64,000 nucleotides of DNA from Flavobacterium sp. MK4S-17. Lineage in GTDB: Bacteria > Bacteroidota > Bacteroidia > Flavobacteriales > Flavobacteriaceae. The stretch is from positions 124,001-188,000 of the forward strand of contig NZ_WWEP01000001.1 of NCBI RefSeq assembly GCF_009848495.1, written 5' to 3'. Positions 16,398 through 25,868 of the stretch are shown piece after piece. How positions within the stretch are numbered: the stretch's first letter is position 1; each line of letters opens with the position of its first letter. The notes beneath the pieces are model-generated. The model had not been told where the DNA came from, made no database searches, and worked only from the letters and a program-made list of their open reading frames with translations. The translations under genes and the position numbers were made by a program.

Positions 16398-18092
16398 ATG
16401 TCTGACGATAAGAAAGTAATATTTTCAATGTCCCGGGTTAGTAAAACCTATCAGGGCACAAATAAACAGGTACTTAAGGATATTTATTTAAGCTTTTTCT
16501 ATGGGGCTAAAATTGGTATTCTTGGTTTAAATGGTTCGGGTAAATCTACATTGCTGAAAATTATTGCCGGTGTAGATAAAAGCTACCAGGGCGATGTTGT
16601 ATTTTCACCCGGCTACACTGTAGGCTACCTTGAGCAGGAACCACAGCTTGATGAAAACAAAACAGTTATTGAAGTAGTTCGGGAAGGTGTTGCCGAAACT
16701 GTGGCCATACTGGACGAGTTTAATAAAATAAACGATATGTTCGGCCTGCCGGAGGTTTATGAGGATGCAGATAAAATGCAAAAGCTTATGGACCGCCAGG
16801 CTGAATTGCAGGATAAAATTGACGCTTCCGGTGCATGGGAACTTGATACAAAACTTGAAATTGCAATGGATGCCCTGCGCACACCGGAGCCGGATACTCC
16901 TATAAAAGTACTTTCGGGTGGTGAAAAACGCCGCGTTGCATTGTGCCGTTTATTATTGCAGCAACCGGATGTGTTATTGCTGGATGAGCCTACCAACCAC
17001 CTTGATGCCGAAAGCGTACTATGGCTGGAGCAGCATTTGCAGCAATATCAGGGAACGGTTATAGCCGTAACGCATGACCGTTATTTTCTTGATAATGTAG
17101 CAGGCTGGATACTGGAACTGGACAGGGGCGAAGGCATACCTTGGAAAGGAAATTATTCATCATGGCTTGACCAGAAAGCGAAACGCCTTGAGCAGGAGGA
17201 AAAAACAGCTTCCAAACGCAGGAAAACTTTAGAGCGTGAGCTTGAGTGGGTAAGGCAGGGTGCTAAAGGACGCCAAACTAAGCAAAAAGCACGTTTGCAA
17301 AGCTATGACAGGCTTTTGAATGAAGACCAGAAACAACTTGAAGAAAAACTGGAACTGTATATTCCTAATGGGCCAAGGCTGGGCACAAATGTTATTGAGG
17401 CAAAAGGTGTTGCCAAAGCATTTGGAGATAAATTACTGTATGACAATCTTAATTTTACTTTGCCACAGGCAGGGATAGTAGGAATTATAGGACCAAATGG
17501 AGCTGGTAAAACTACAATATTCCGTATGATAATGGGTGAAGAGCAGCCGGATAAAGGTGAGTTTGAAGTAGGGGATACCGTGAAAATAGCATATGTTGAC
17601 CAAAGCCATTCTGATATTGACCCTAACAAATCTATTTGGGAAAACTTTTGCGACGGGCAGGAGCTAATTATGATGGGGGGCAGGCAGGTAAACAGCCGTG
17701 CCTACCTTAGCCGTTTTAACTTTAGCGGAAGTGACCAAAATAAAAAAGTAAGCACATTATCAGGTGGTGAACGCAACAGGCTTCACCTTGCCATGACCTT
17801 AAAAGAAGAGGGGAACGTATTGCTGCTGGATGAGCCAACAAACGACCTTGACGTGAACACGCTGCGTGCGCTGGAAGAGGGATTGGATAATTTTGCAGGC
17901 TGTGCGGTTATAATCAGCCACGACCGATGGTTTTTAGACAGGGTTTGCACACACATCCTGGCATTTGAAGGCGATTCGGAAGTATATTTCTTTGAAGGTA
18001 GTTTCTCAGAATATGAGGAAAACAGGAAAAAACGTTTGGGTACCGATATTACTCCTAAACGCATTAAATATAAAAAGCTGATAAGAGGCTAA
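16398..18092 (+). CDS. ettA: ABC-F translation factor EttA
   Basis: EttA is a ribosome-bound ABC-F ATPase that throttles the first elongation step according to energy charge. The 564-aa protein has two ABC domains and no membrane part: Walker A GLNGSGKST (43-51), signature LSGGEKRRVALCRLLL, Walker B VLLLDEPTNHLD; the second has GPNGAGKTT, LSGGERNRLHLAM and VLLLDEPTNDLD. The linker between them (about 245-320) is charged and helical, and the arm insertion in the first domain is EttA-like. The length fits EttA better than Uup or drug-resistance members. A clear terminator follows. Confidence 0.94.
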   Translation: MSDDKKVIFSMSRVSKTYQGTNKQVLKDIYLSFFYGAKIGILGLNGSGKSTLLKIIAGVDKSYQGDVVFSPGYTVGYLEQEPQLDENKTVIEVVREGVAETVAILDEFNKINDMFGLPEVYEDADKMQKLMDRQAELQDKIDASGAWELDTKLEIAMDALRTPEPDTPIKVLSGGEKRRVALCRLLLQQPDVLLLDEPTNHLDAESVLWLEQHLQQYQGTVIAVTHDRYFLDNVAGWILELDRGEGIPWKGNYSSWLDQKAKRLEQEEKTASKRRKTLERELEWVRQGAKGRQTKQKARLQSYDRLLNEDQKQLEEKLELYIPNGPRLGTNVIEAKGVAKAFGDKLLYDNLNFTLPQAGIVGIIGPNGAGKTTIFRMIMGEEQPDKGEFEVGDTVKIAYVDQSHSDIDPNKSIWENFCDGQELIMMGGRQVNSRAYLSRFNFSGSDQNKKVSTLSGGERNRLHLAMTLKEEGNVLLLDEPTNDLDVNTLRALEEGLDNFAGCAVIISHDRWFLDRVCTHILAFEGDSEVYFFEGSFSEYEENRKKRLGTDITPKRIKYKKLIRG

Positions 18093-18129
18093 AAAAATAA
18101 AACCCGCTTAAAGCGGGTTTTATTTTTTA
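18093..18129. terminator. Terminator between ettA and the beta-barrel gene
   Basis: AAAACCCGC (18099-18107) pairs with GCGGGTTTT (18113-18121), flanked by A and T runs. It is shared by the two convergent genes. Confidence 0.85.
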
Positions 18130-18147
18130 TATCAATTAACTATATGA

Positions 18148-18645
18148 TTAAAACTTATAGCGGATACCTAAGGCAATATCCGGTCCGAAATCATCCTCAC
18201 GGAAATCTTCCCCAAAATAAATTTCCGGCCTGAAGTCTAACGATAATTGTAATGGAATATCAAAATTATATTCTATACCAATATTACCGGCAATGAATAC
18301 AAAAGTACCGCTGTCATCGTCATCCGAGTGAGGAAAATCATCATCAAAGCTCCAGGTACCTAAACCTCCACCTACACCGGCATACCAGTTAAAGCCACCT
18401 TCAATATTCCATACCCATTGGTAAAGACCTGTAAGTTTAAAAGCATCATAGTGGTCAGAGTCGCGCCATCCTAAATCAACTTCCAGCCTGTTATTATCTG
18501 AAAGAAGGCGTTGGTATGATACTTCGCCACCAAAACCGTCGTTATCACCCAAACGTAGTCCCAGTGCATTTCTTCTGCCTTCCTGTGCGTTAGCGGTTAA
18601 GGCAATGGCCAAAAGCATAAAAGCTGATAAAAATAATTTCTTCAT
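18148..18645 (-). CDS. Outer-membrane beta-barrel protein
   Basis: This 165-aa protein has a signal peptide (MKKLFLSAFMLLAIALTANAQ) and then alternating amphipathic strands with aromatic girdle residues (LEVDLGWRDSDHYDAFKLTGLYQW, WYAGVGGGLGTWSFDDD), ending in IALGIRYKF with a terminal Phe as in most barrels. About eight strands would fit an OmpW/OmpX-like small barrel. The acidic DDDFPHSDDDDSG loop may bind calcium or face outside. No specific function is known. The exact -7 element at 18674-18681 lies 28 nt before the start. Confidence 0.85.
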   Translation of the reverse strand: MKKLFLSAFMLLAIALTANAQEGRRNALGLRLGDNDGFGGEVSYQRLLSDNNRLEVDLGWRDSDHYDAFKLTGLYQWVWNIEGGFNWYAGVGGGLGTWSFDDDFPHSDDDDSGTFVFIAGNIGIEYNFDIPLQLSLDFRPEIYFGEDFREDDFGPDIALGIRYKF

Positions 18646-18673
18646 AAATGATTTTTTTGGTTATTGTCTTAAG

Positions 18674-18681
18674 CAAAGATA
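18674..18681 (-). promoter_or_regulatory. -7 element of the beta-barrel gene
   Basis: On the minus strand this reads TATCTTTG, an exact TAnnTTTG match. No clear -33 TTG is seen at the usual spacing. Confidence 0.55.
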
Positions 18682-18773
18682 TAGCCTTGATTTTTTTGAA
18701 AATAACATATTTTCAAATATTTAACATCTTTACAGTGCGTGCAGCCGTAAGAAAATCATTTATAATTGGTAAA

Positions 18774-19619
18774 CTACTGATTAGTATCTATGTTATGTTT
18801 TTTCATTAGCGCAGTTATAAATTGCTGCCCTATCAATGTCTCCATTTCAAAATATTCTTCCTCTTCATTTACGGTTTTTTCATGTACATACCTGTAAAGC
18901 TTCCAGCGTTTTTTATTGTATTCCAACGCGGTAAGATTTTCTATCCAGTCGCCCGAATTTAAATAGGTTACTGCGCCTTTCTTGTTTTCTTTCCGGGTAA
19001 TAACAGGCTCATGTATATGCCCGCAGACTACATAGTCATAATTATTCTCAATGGCAAGGTCGGCAGCCGTATTCTCAAAATCAGAGATAAACTTTACTGC
19101 CTTTTTTACGCTTGCCTTTATCCTTTTTGAAAGCGAGTAAGGCTCTTTTCCCATTTTTACCAGTACCCAATTGATGAACCTGTTTAACAAAATAAGATAG
19201 TCATACCCAATACTGCCAAGTTTTGCAATCCACTTTGCATGGTTTACAGAACTATCAAACACATCACCATGGAAAAACCATGCTTTTTTACCGTCAAGTT
19301 CCAGTACAACTTTGTCAACTATCGAAAAGTTGCCCATATGGGTATCGCTGAATTTTCTGAGCATTTCGTCATGGTTGCCGGTTATATAGTAAACTTTAGT
19401 ACCCTTTGATGCAAAATCAAGAAGCTTTTTTACAACCTTCATATGTGATTTAGGGAAATAGGACTTCCTGAATTGCCATATATCTATAATATCGCCATTA
19501 AGGATTAAAGTTTTAGGTTTGATGGTAGAAAGGTAAGCAAGAAGTTCTTTTGCGTGGCAGCCGTAAGTTCCTAAATGAACATCTGACAGGACTACAAGAT
19601 CAATAATCTTTTTTTTCAT
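18774..19619 (-). CDS. LpxH-like UDP-2,3-diacylglucosamine diphosphatase (metallophosphoesterase)
   Basis: From ATG 19619 the protein is 281 aa. It has all calcineurin-like metal-binding motifs: VVLSDVHLGTYGCH, LNGDIIDIW, YITGNHDEMLRK, HGDVFDS and VVCGHIHEPV. These belong to the LpxH/UDP-2,3-diacylglucosamine hydrolase branch, which cuts the pyrophosphate to give lipid X in lipid A synthesis. The C-terminal tail extends beyond the phosphatase fold. The ORF can be extended by nine codons to 19646, but the usual family start is at MKKKIIDLVVLSDVH. It is divergent from aroC. Confidence 0.85.
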   Translation of the reverse strand: MKKKIIDLVVLSDVHLGTYGCHAKELLAYLSTIKPKTLILNGDIIDIWQFRKSYFPKSHMKVVKKLLDFASKGTKVYYITGNHDEMLRKFSDTHMGNFSIVDKVVLELDGKKAWFFHGDVFDSSVNHAKWIAKLGSIGYDYLILLNRFINWVLVKMGKEPYSLSKRIKASVKKAVKFISDFENTAADLAIENNYDYVVCGHIHEPVITRKENKKGAVTYLNSGDWIENLTALEYNKKRWKLYRYVHEKTVNEEEEYFEMETLIGQQFITALMKKHNIDTNQ

Positions 19620-19731
19620 GAGATGTTTTCTGCAAAATACAACCATACATATAAACAGGCATTTAATAAATTATTAAGTTATAGTTTAAAAACAGGGCAT
19701 AATATTAATTTTAAAAGTAAAGGATATGGTT

Positions 19732-19739
19732 TACATTTG
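19732..19739 (+). promoter_or_regulatory. -7 element of aroC promoter
   Basis: TACATTTG is an exact TAnnTTTG, ending 15 nt before the aroC ATG, so the leader is very short. Confidence 0.6.
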
Positions 19740-19754
19740 TTTAAAACATAACAT

Positions 19755-20807
19755 ATGGGCGGAAATACACTTGGTAACAGATTTAGACTGACAACTTTTG
19801 GAGAATCGCACGGTGAAGCAGTAGGAGGTGTGATAGACGGCTGCCCTGCCGGTATTTTATTAGATATTGAACTGATACAAAAAGAGCTTGACAGGCGTAA
19901 ACCAGGACAGTCAGCTATAGTATCACAACGAAGGGAAGATGATAAGGTAGAAATACTTTCAGGTGTATTTGAAGGTAAAACAACAGGCGCCCCCATAGGA
20001 TTTATAGTCAGGAATGAAAACCAGAAACCAAAAGATTATTCCCATATTAAAGATGTTTACAGGCCTTCGCATGCCGATTATACCTACGAAAAGAAATATG
20101 GTATAAGGGATTACAGGGGCGGGGGAAGGAGTTCTGCCCGGGAAACTGTAAGCAGGGTAGTAGGCGGTGCTGTTGCAAAACAGGTGTTGCCTGATATAAA
20201 AATAAATGCATTTGTATCATCTGTTGGAGATATCTTTATAGATAAACCCTATCAGGCACTGGATTTTTCGCTGACAGAAAGTAATGCTGTGCGATGCCCT
20301 GACCCGGCAACTGCAAAAAAAATGGAAGAGTATATAAAACAGGTAAGGAAAGAAGGCGATACTGTTGGTGGTACAATAACCTGTGTTATACAAAATGTAC
20401 CCGCAGGGCTGGGCGAGCCTGTATTTGATAAACTTCATGCTGAATTAGGAAAAGCAATGCTTTCAATAAATGCAGTAAAGGGCTTTGAATATGGTAGCGG
20501 CTTTTGCGGCGCAAAAATGAAAGGCAGTGAGCATAACGACCTTTTTAATGAGGACGGCAGTACAAAAACCAATTTGTCAGGAGGGATACAGGGAGGTATT
20601 AGTAACGGGATGGATATATATTTTAGAGTGGCTTTTAAGCCTGTTGCCACAATTATGCAGCCGCAGCAAACAATAAATAGTGAAAATAAAATAGTAGAAA
20701 TGCAGGGAAAGGGTAGGCACGACCCTTGTGTTGTACCAAGGGCGGTGCCTATTGTTGAAGCAATGGCCGCTTTGGTATTAGTTAATTATTATTTATTACA
20801 TTCTTAA
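19755..20807 (+). CDS. aroC: Chorismate synthase
   Basis: AroC converts 5-enolpyruvylshikimate 3-phosphate to chorismate using reduced FMN, the last common step of aromatic amino acid and menaquinone synthesis. The 350-aa protein starts [20 protein letters not shown] and has the signatures [20 protein letters not shown] and [18 protein letters not shown]. It has the short type of active-site lid common in bacteria. It stands alone after its promoter. Chorismate is also the precursor used by the MenD-MenC-MenB-MenA branch encoded later in this window. Confidence 0.97.
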   Translation: MGGNTLGNRFRLTTFGESHGEAVGGVIDGCPAGILLDIELIQKELDRRKPGQSAIVSQRREDDKVEILSGVFEGKTTGAPIGFIVRNENQKPKDYSHIKDVYRPSHADYTYEKKYGIRDYRGGGRSSARETVSRVVGGAVAKQVLPDIKINAFVSSVGDIFIDKPYQALDFSLTESNAVRCPDPATAKKMEEYIKQVRKEGDTVGGTITCVIQNVPAGLGEPVFDKLHAELGKAMLSINAVKGFEYGSGFCGAKMKGSEHNDLFNEDGSTKTNLSGGIQGGISNGMDIYFRVAFKPVATIMQPQQTINSENKIVEMQGKGRHDPCVVPRAVPIVEAMAALVLVNYYLLHS

Positions 20808-20872
20808 ATTTAACGAAACAATTAAATTGTATAAAATTTTTCGCAAATAAACCTAAGGTAATATATTTTTAT

Positions 20873-20880
20873 TATTTTTG
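20873..20880 (+). promoter_or_regulatory. -7 element of the T9SS protein gene
   Basis: TATTTTTG is an exact TAnnTTTG match, 22 nt before the ATG at 20903. Confidence 0.6.
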
Positions 20881-20902
20881 GGATAATTTTAAAACTATCA
20901 TC

Positions 20903-22429
20903 ATGAAAAAACAATTACTTTTAGGAGCTTTTATTTTAGGCTCTATTTTTGCCACGAAAGCGCAAACCGGTGCTTCCTGTGCAACAGCTATACCGATTAC
21001 AACTAATGGAACTAAAACAGCATCAAGTATAAATGGTACATTTGGTGCTTACTGTTTAGATTCCAGGACAAACATTAAAGCTATATGGTATACATACACT
21101 GCAACTACTAACGGAGAAGTTACTATTTCAAGTGACCTTCCAGTAAATAATGGTACTTTATATACGAATGACACAAGGGTTTCCGTATTAAGAGGAGCTA
21201 CATGTTCAACCCTTGAGGCTTGTATAGGTACAAATGATGACGTAAGTGCAACAAATTACCTAAGCACATTAACTTTTCCTGTTGAAGCAGGGCAAACTTA
21301 CTGGATACAGTGGGATAACTATTGGAAGATACCTTCTACAATGGGTTTTCAATTTACATTTAACTTTAATGCAGTTTCATGTGTAAGACCAGGTAATTTT
21401 GACTTCTACTTACCGGACTCATACAGTACAACAGGTGCAAGCCTATACTGGGATCAGTCTATAGGTTCACCTGCTAATTATGAAGTTGACTGGAGTACTG
21501 ATTTAGCAGCAGCTCCTGGTACAGGTACTATTGTAAGCGTTCCGGCAGGCAATCTTGATTATGCTGTGGCTCCTTTATCAGGATTACCGGCTTCTTCTAA
21601 CTTCAGGTATTATGTAAGAGCTACTTGTAGTGCTATGTCATCCAGTGGCTGGCAAGGGCCTTTTTATGGTTACCTTGCAAAAACAGGTAGTTTTACGCAT
21701 ACATTTAATGCGGCAGATAACTATGAAAATGGTTTTATAGGTGATTTTAATTTATTTGTTGCATCTGGTACATCAAATCCAGCTAACTATGCTGATGGTG
21801 GAGCAGGTGGTGTTGTATATTCATTTAACAGTGCAACAGCAGCATCTGATGAGTGGGGCTTTTCAAGAGGTATCCAGGTAGCTGCAGGTACTCAGGTAAC
21901 AATCAATTACAAAACAAGGCTATTTGCTTCAGGTATTGCAGCTCCAATGACTATGGACCTTACTGTAGGTACTGCACAATCTGTAGCTGCTCAAACTACT
22001 GTTATCCAGTCTAAGTCGCTTACAGGAACTGCATCATATACAGCACATACTGCAACATGGACAGCGCCAACAACAGGTGTTTATTATTTTGGTTTCCACA
22101 ATAATTCACCAATGAATTCAACCTCAACAGCAATATTTTTAGATACAATTGAGTTTATACAGGCTCCGGCAGGAACTAATGATTTCCTTTCATCTCAGTT
22201 GTCAGTATTCCCTAATCCTACTTCTAACGTAATCAATATTACTAACAGCAACAATATACTTGTTGAGGGTATCGAAATAATTGACTTAAACGGACGTACA
22301 GTTAAAACAATTAAGTTTGATGGCGTTGCTGAAGCTCAGGTTAATGTTTCTGACCTTTCTGCAGGTGTTTACATGATGAACATATCTTCGGACAAAGGTT
22401 CTGTTACTAAGAAAATTGTTAAGCAATAA
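20903..22429 (+). CDS. Secreted protein with T9SS type A sorting domain
   Basis: This 508-aa protein has an N-terminal signal peptide (MKKQLLLGAFILGSIFATKAQ) and a C-terminal type IX sorting domain from about 430: LSVFPNPTSNVINI, IDLNGRTVKTIKF, LSAGVYMMNISSDKGS and final KKIVKQ. It is therefore exported across the inner membrane and then through the T9SS to the cell surface or medium. The middle holds beta-sandwich modules: an early PPC-like region (TKTASSINGTFGAYCLD, TYWIQWDNYW), a fibronectin-like segment (YEVDWSTDL) and a third region with FGFHNNSPMNSTS. There is no visible catalytic motif; it may be an adhesin. The DNA of the gene is Gly/Ala/Thr-rich. Confidence 0.92.
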   Translation: MKKQLLLGAFILGSIFATKAQTGASCATAIPITTNGTKTASSINGTFGAYCLDSRTNIKAIWYTYTATTNGEVTISSDLPVNNGTLYTNDTRVSVLRGATCSTLEACIGTNDDVSATNYLSTLTFPVEAGQTYWIQWDNYWKIPSTMGFQFTFNFNAVSCVRPGNFDFYLPDSYSTTGASLYWDQSIGSPANYEVDWSTDLAAAPGTGTIVSVPAGNLDYAVAPLSGLPASSNFRYYVRATCSAMSSSGWQGPFYGYLAKTGSFTHTFNAADNYENGFIGDFNLFVASGTSNPANYADGGAGGVVYSFNSATAASDEWGFSRGIQVAAGTQVTINYKTRLFASGIAAPMTMDLTVGTAQSVAAQTTVIQSKSLTGTASYTAHTATWTAPTTGVYYFGFHNNSPMNSTSTAIFLDTIEFIQAPAGTNDFLSSQLSVFPNPTSNVINITNSNNILVEGIEIIDLNGRTVKTIKFDGVAEAQVNVSDLSAGVYMMNISSDKGSVTKKIVKQ

Positions 22430-22446
22430 TTAAAGCTTACAGCATA

Positions 22447-22484
22447 TAAAAAAAGGCTCCCAAAAAGGGAGCCTTTTTTATTTT
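22447..22484. terminator. Terminator after the T9SS protein gene
   Basis: GGCTCCC (22455-22461) pairs with GGGAGCC (22467-22473), with A and T runs on each side. It separates two convergent genes. Confidence 0.9.
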
Positions 22485-22545
22485 AATTATTAAAGTTTTA
22501 AGCAATAGTTGAAAAAGAACACTATGCCTTGTTAAACTTACAAGC

Positions 22546-23154
22546 TTATTTATAAATTAATTTGTGGATGAATGCTAAACCTTTCTCACTTAAATCCCAA
22601 TTTGATACTTCTGCATCTACAATTTCTTTGTGCTTCTTATGAATATCACGCAGCGAATTTCCTATTGATTTAGCCAGATATATGCTGTCAGTATGTTTGT
22701 TACTGTTGATAAGGCTAACTGCTTCCGCTGGATTCTCCTTAAAATAATCCCTACCGGTCCAAATGCGCAAGCCTTCGGTTACTGCCCTTTTTACGTTGGT
22801 ATTATTGTGGGCCAGCCAAAACTTTATTTTTGGGAGAGAATTTTCATAACCTTTTATTTTACAGTAATTATCAAAAGCTTTGGCCAACATTTCCTGTACG
22901 CGCCAATTTTTGTCATTTGAAATGGTTTCTTCAAGGATATGCAAGGCTTCAGAATTATTAGCCGCTAATGCTCCAAATAAATAGGTTCCCAACATGCGGA
23001 TTTGATAGGGTTGTTGCGGTTCAATAAAAGTCTGAGCCAATTCCATAGGTTTCAAAACAGAATCTTTCAGGATTATTTCGCCTGCATCTATAATGTGGTT
23101 AAATCCGTGTTCAATACCTGTAATTTTATCTAATAACTTTTTTACGGCTGTCAT
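22546..23154 (-). CDS. HEAT-repeat protein, DNA alkylation repair-like
   Basis: This 202-aa all-helical protein has HEAT-like repeats (QPYQIRMLGTYLFGALAANN, NWRVQEMLAKAFDNYCK, NTNVKRAVTEGLRIWTGRDYF) in the pattern of the DNA alkylation repair (AlkC/AlkD-like) superfamily. That family flips or probes alkylated bases, removing positively charged lesions in true AlkD. I do not see all the aromatic and acidic residues of a proven AlkD active site, so enzyme activity is open. It lies 22 nt downstream of the DCC gene and near mutS2 on the same strand, in a possible operon. Confidence 0.65.
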   Translation of the reverse strand: MTAVKKLLDKITGIEHGFNHIIDAGEIILKDSVLKPMELAQTFIEPQQPYQIRMLGTYLFGALAANNSEALHILEETISNDKNWRVQEMLAKAFDNYCKIKGYENSLPKIKFWLAHNNTNVKRAVTEGLRIWTGRDYFKENPAEAVSLINSNKHTDSIYLAKSIGNSLRDIHKKHKEIVDAEVSNWDLSEKGLAFIHKLIYK

Positions 23155-23176
23155 GGTTAAAGTAAAGCTTGATGTT

Positions 23177-23590
23177 TTATAAAAATTTAGCTTTCATTTC
23201 CGGAGTTGGTATCATGCACTCATTTTTTTTCCCATACCATTTATAGCGGTTTTTGGCAACATAGTCATATACACTATTAGTTATTTTTTTGGGAAGTAAT
23301 GAAAATATAGCCATCGCTGTATATACACCTCCCAGTTCTTTGGCAATATTTATAGCAGCTTCAGCTTTATAGTAATATGCTTTTCCTGGCTCATATAATA
23401 TTATAGAATCTGTTTTTGAGGTATCAACTCCTATATAACTTATAATTTCTTTTCCTAATTCGGACTGTAATTGTACAAAACGGAAAACATCGTTCTTATC
23501 TTTTTTGATAATGAACTGCACTGTGGCATCACATAAATTGCATACGCCATCAAACAATATTATCTTTTTATTTACAGGCAGTTTTTCCAT
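23177..23590 (-). CDS. DCC-family thiol-disulfide oxidoreductase-like protein (DUF393)
   Basis: From ATG 23590 the protein is 137 aa. It carries the DCC signature: IILFDGVCNLCDATVQFII with DGVCNLC (a CxxC pair), then FRFVQLQSELGKEII and the C-terminal Y-K-W-Y-G segment. The family is thioredoxin-like and may act on disulfides, but its physiological substrate is not known. The start follows the mutS2 stop by 4 nt, so it is translationally linked to mutS2. An earlier start at 23620 would overlap mutS2 and is less likely. Confidence 0.85.
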   Translation of the reverse strand: MEKLPVNKKIILFDGVCNLCDATVQFIIKKDKNDVFRFVQLQSELGKEIISYIGVDTSKTDSIILYEPGKAYYYKAEAAINIAKELGGVYTAMAIFSLLPKKITNSVYDYVAKNRYKWYGKKNECMIPTPEMKAKFL

Positions 23591-23594
23591 AACA

Positions 23595-25760
23595 TTATTT
23601 TTTAGCTTCAACAAGCTCAAGAGATTCTATATTTACCTTAGAAGTAAAAATACCATAATTTACTGTAGCTTTATTTTTCTCTATAGCATCAAGTGTGCCT
23701 ACTGCTTTACCATCTGTCATTCGCACACGGTCGCCAATTTTTAATACTGCCTTCGGTTTTTCTACAGTTTTTTCTTTTATTTTTTTCTCTTTCTTTTCCT
23801 TGCGTATTTCCTCAACCTTTTCTTTTACTTCTTCAACTATTTGTTTTTGCTGTACTTCTTTTACTTTCTTCTCTTTAGGAGTAAGCTTTTTACGTTTAGA
23901 ATTTTCAATTTCTACCATTTTAAGAAACTCACCTATCAGTTCCTTCTTATTTTTATTACTAAAATATTTCTCACTTATATCGTCCAGTTTTTGTCCCAGA
24001 TAAATGAGGCGCTGGTTAGCATCATACAGCTCTTGGTAGCTTTCAAGTTTTTGCTGAATCCTTGTATTAATGGTTTCCATCTTTTTGCTTTCTTCGCGTG
24101 CCTTGCTTTCTTCCTCTTTTAAAATCTGTGATGTTTTTTCGAGTTTAGAGCGTTCTTTTTGCAATGTGGCAATTGTTTTATCAAACCGCACTTTCCCTTT
24201 TTCTATTTTCTTTTTTGCCCTGTTAATAAGCCCGAAGGGAATACCGTTTTTTTGCGCTACTTCAAAAGTAAAGGAGCTGCCCGCCTGGCCTAAAATAAGC
24301 TTATACATCGGTTCTAACGATTTTTCATCAAAAAGCATATTAGCATTGGTGGCAAAAGGCAACTCATTAGCCAGCATTTTAAGGTTGGTATAATGCGTTG
24401 TAATTATACCAAAGGCCTCCCTGTGGTAAAACTCTTCAAGAAAGGTTTCTGCCAACGCACCTCCAAGTTCAGGGTCTGAACCTGTACCAAACTCATCAAT
24501 CAAGAAAAGTGTTTTATCATTGCACTTTCTTAAAAAGTAATTCATGTTTTTAAGGCGATAGCTATAAGTACTTAAATGATTTTCAATAGACTGGTTATCA
24601 CCAATATCAGTAAGTATCCTGTCAAATAAAAAAGTTTCACTGCGTTCATGCACTGGTATTAAAAGTCCGCATTGCAGCATTAGCTGGAGCAGTCCTATTG
24701 TTTTAAGCGTTATACTTTTACCTCCGGCATTAGGCCCCGAAATAACTATTATGCGGTTTTCCTGGGTCAGCTCAATAGTTTGAGGATAAGTTTCCTGCTG
24801 CTTACGCTTATTGTTAAGATAAAGTATAGGATGATAGGCGTCCCTTAAAAACAACCTTTTTTTATTAGTTATTTTAGGCAGTAAACCATTGATGCGTTTA
24901 GCATACTTCGCTTTTCCGGAAATAACATCTATATCAGTAAGGAATTGCTGGTAATCTTCTAACAACGGAACAAAAGGCCTTATAGCATTACTAAGCTGTT
25001 TTAATATTTTTTTTACCTCCTCCTTTTCCTCATATTCAAGGTTATTAAGCTCCCGCGAATATTTAAGTGTGGCTTCGGGTTCTATGTAAGTAATACTTCC
25101 TGTTTTTGAGCTGCCGAGTATGGAGCCTTTTACCTTGCGCCTGTACATTGCAAGTACAGCAAGTACACGCCTGTTTTCTATAACGCTTTCCTTAATGTCA
25201 TCAAGATAGCCCAAACCGTTATTATGGCTTAAAGCAGAAGCAAAACTTTGGTTTATCTTACTTTTTACATCATTCATCTCCCTGCGGATAAACTGAAGCT
25301 CCGGCGATGCATCATCTTTTATCTCACCATATTTATCAACTACCTTTTCTATATTTTTTACTATTTCCTTTGTGTATTCTACTTCAAGCGCCCTTTTTAA
25401 AAGGGTAGGGTAATAGTCACTGAATTTTTCAAGGAATTTAATAAGTGTATTGGCAGTGTCAGATATTACAGCAATTTTCCTGAATGCGGCTGCTTCAAGG
25501 TAACTATCTTCAATAGCCAGGAACTTTATTTCGTTGGTGATAGTCTCAAAGCTATGGTTAGGCAGGGCATTGTTATTGTCAAATGACGATACATATTCTG
25601 ATGTTTGCAGTAATGACTGCATTAAGGCTTCTTTATTTTTAAAAGGCGTAATATGCATTGCCTGCTCTTTCCCCGTTTCGGTAACGCAAGATTCCGATAC
25701 TGTGGAAAGTATGGTACTGAATTCTAAATCCTGTAATGTTTTTTCTGTTATACTTATCAT
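23595..25760 (-). CDS. mutS2: MutS2-family ATPase without an Smr domain
   Basis: From ATG 25760 the protein is 721 aa. It has the MutS core and clamp region (about 1-300), then the ABC ATPase with Walker A GPNAGGKSITLKT, Walker B LFLIDEFGTGSDPELGGAL and the switch THYTNLKML. A long Lys/Glu-rich coiled coil (about 510-670) follows, then a small KOW-like beta domain (LKIGDRVRMTDGKAVGTL) at the end. The Smr nuclease domain usual in bacterial MutS2 (typical length about 780 aa) is not present. MutS2 is linked to suppression of recombination and to splitting of collided ribosomes. It heads the mutS2-DCC-HEAT operon. Confidence 0.88.
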   Translation of the reverse strand: MISITEKTLQDLEFSTILSTVSESCVTETGKEQAMHITPFKNKEALMQSLLQTSEYVSSFDNNNALPNHSFETITNEIKFLAIEDSYLEAAAFRKIAVISDTANTLIKFLEKFSDYYPTLLKRALEVEYTKEIVKNIEKVVDKYGEIKDDASPELQFIRREMNDVKSKINQSFASALSHNNGLGYLDDIKESVIENRRVLAVLAMYRRKVKGSILGSSKTGSITYIEPEATLKYSRELNNLEYEEKEEVKKILKQLSNAIRPFVPLLEDYQQFLTDIDVISGKAKYAKRINGLLPKITNKKRLFLRDAYHPILYLNNKRKQQETYPQTIELTQENRIIVISGPNAGGKSITLKTIGLLQLMLQCGLLIPVHERSETFLFDRILTDIGDNQSIENHLSTYSYRLKNMNYFLRKCNDKTLFLIDEFGTGSDPELGGALAETFLEEFYHREAFGIITTHYTNLKMLANELPFATNANMLFDEKSLEPMYKLILGQAGSSFTFEVAQKNGIPFGLINRAKKKIEKGKVRFDKTIATLQKERSKLEKTSQILKEEESKAREESKKMETINTRIQQKLESYQELYDANQRLIYLGQKLDDISEKYFSNKNKKELIGEFLKMVEIENSKRKKLTPKEKKVKEVQQKQIVEEVKEKVEEIRKEKKEKKIKEKTVEKPKAVLKIGDRVRMTDGKAVGTLDAIEKNKATVNYGIFTSKVNIESLELVEAKK

Positions 25761-25868
25761 CAATTATCATTAATCAAATATTATGCAAAAATACTACATA
25801 ATTAGGTAGCTATACATTAACTTGCCAATACTTTAATAAACTTAATAACCTGTTTAAATATATTACTC

